Below, piece by piece: positions 6,025 to 6,615 of a stretch of DNA of 6,615 bases. Below the pieces are notes generated by a model, which made no database searches, was not told the origin of the DNA, and saw only the letters and a list, made by a program, of their open reading frames with translations. The position numbers and the translations under genes are program-made. Every line of letters starts with the position of its first letter. Position 1 is the stretch's first letter. Location of the stretch: contig SKWC01000150.1 in assembly GCA_007129145.1 (NCBI GenBank), positions 1 to 6,615 on the forward strand, read 5' to 3'. Source of the DNA: Rubritepida sp. (GTDB taxonomy: Bacteria > Pseudomonadota > Alphaproteobacteria > Acetobacterales > Acetobacteraceae).

Positions 6025-6615
6025 TCCGGACCGCGTTGCGCCGGGCCTTCGGGCGCGAAGTTGGTGAACAGGCGAAAGACATCCAGATCCCGCCCCCGGA
6101 CCTCCGGATGGCTCCACTCCTCGATCGCGCCGACTGGCTGCTGAACCGTCCCACCATGGAAGCGCGCGTGCGGGCTCATGCCACGGCTGTCCCGCTGGGT
6201 CCGGACCGCATGCTTTGCCGCGTCCTGGGCCATTTCAAGTTGATGTGCGATCCGCGCGATCTCAGCCTGCCCCCTCACCTCGCGCTTGACGGGTTCTGGG
6301 AATACTGGCTGACCCGCTTCGCGGTGGCCGCCATCCGACCGGGTGACGTCACCATCGATGCCGGCGCGAATATCGGATACTACAGCGTGCTGTTCGGCCA
6401 CCTCGCCGGAGAGAGCGGTCGGCTGATCGCCTTCGAGCCAGATCCAGCCAGTTTCGACCTGGCCCAGATCAATCTCTTGATCAACGGCATGGCCGGGCGC
6501 GCAAGCCTGCAAGGCACGGCCCTCGGCGATGGAAGTCAAACCGACTTGATCCTGACGCGGATGCCTGGGCATTCGGCCAACAGTCACATGAACCTGTCCG
6601 GCGATGGCCCCAAGA
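6021..6615 (+). CDS. FkbM-family SAM-dependent methyltransferase, N-terminal part (3' end missing)
   Basis: The frame opened by the GTG at 6021 has no stop before the right edge, giving 198 codons. From residue 109 it reads VTIDAGANIGYYSVLFGHLAG, the glycine-rich SAM-binding motif I. This is followed by RLIAFEPDP (135-142), where Glu139 is the acidic residue that binds the ribose of SAM. The wording of both motifs is characteristic of the FkbM family, whose members methylate sugars, lipids or secondary metabolites. Ahead of the fold are about 108 residues with MEARVRAHATAVPLG and an aromatic patch, DGFWEYWLTRF. These resemble the upstream segment common in bacterial FkbM proteins. The start overlaps the hydrolase stop (GTGA), but an ATG at 6108 (residue 30) is a possible alternative. 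Codons such as TTG, AGT, CAA and GGA are more frequent than upstream, and GC drops to about 61% over 6441-6615. This hints at the edge of an accessory or surface-glycan region. The target is unknown. Confidence 0.78.
   Translation, partial: MIRTALRRAFGREVGEQAKDIQIPPPDLRMAPLLDRADWLLNRPTMEARVRAHATAVPLGPDRMLCRVLGHFKLMCDPRDLSLPPHLALDGFWEYWLTRFAVAAIRPGDVTIDAGANIGYYSVLFGHLAGESGRLIAFEPDPASFDLAQINLLINGMAGRASLQGTALGDGSQTDLILTRMPGHSANSHMNLSGDGPK

Noticed and set aside
4981..6587. Minus-strand open frames opposite the hydrolase and the methyltransferase (4981-6117 and 5979-6587)
   Set aside because: The + strand in the same places carries a full nitrilase triad and a SAM-binding motif. The antisense products show no family features and no ribosome binding site was seen.

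Overview
The window looks like a piece of chromosome from a high-GC (about 70%) proteobacterium, most likely an alphaproteobacterium of the Acetobacteraceae/Roseomonas kind. The basis is the strong G/C preference at third codon positions, GTG starts, and 4-base start/stop overlaps. The lineage is inferred and no marker gene is present. All recognisable genes lie on the + strand.

Layout: (1) 1-431, the C-terminal part of a lipocalin-like or other beta-rich protein of unknown function, cut by the left edge. (2) A 77-base gap at 432-508 with a weak promoter candidate and a clear ribosome binding site. (3) 509-5036, a tightly coupled three-gene operon for a membrane-bound molybdenum oxidoreductase: a cytoplasmic-type molybdopterin subunit with one Fe4S4 cluster, a four-cluster ferredoxin-like subunit, and an eight-helix DmsC-type membrane anchor. 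Gene order, subunit sizes, lack of a Tat signal and the N-terminal sequence best match SoeABC, the cytoplasm-facing sulfite:quinone oxidoreductase. (4) A 43-base gap at 5037-5079 containing a perfect 9-bp GC-rich hairpin. (5) 5080-6024, a carbon-nitrogen hydrolase very like N-carbamoyl-D-amino acid amidohydrolase, with a complete Glu-Lys-Cys triad but one altered active-site-region histidine. (6) 6021-6615, the start of an FkbM-type SAM-dependent methyltransferase that runs off the right edge. It begins at a GTG that overlaps the previous stop codon.

Working model: SoeA oxidises sulfite to sulfate in the cytoplasm. Electrons pass from the Mo-bis-MGD site through five Fe4S4 clusters (one in SoeA, four in SoeB) to quinone at SoeC. 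The hydrolase and the methyltransferase have no established link to sulfite oxidation. The hairpin and the weak ribosome binding site before the hydrolase suggest a separately tuned unit. No mobile element, tRNA, rRNA, CRISPR array or obviously new multi-gene system was seen. The points most worth a second look are the His-to-Gln change in the hydrolase, the hairpin at the operon junction, and the pairing of soeABC with a carbamoylase.
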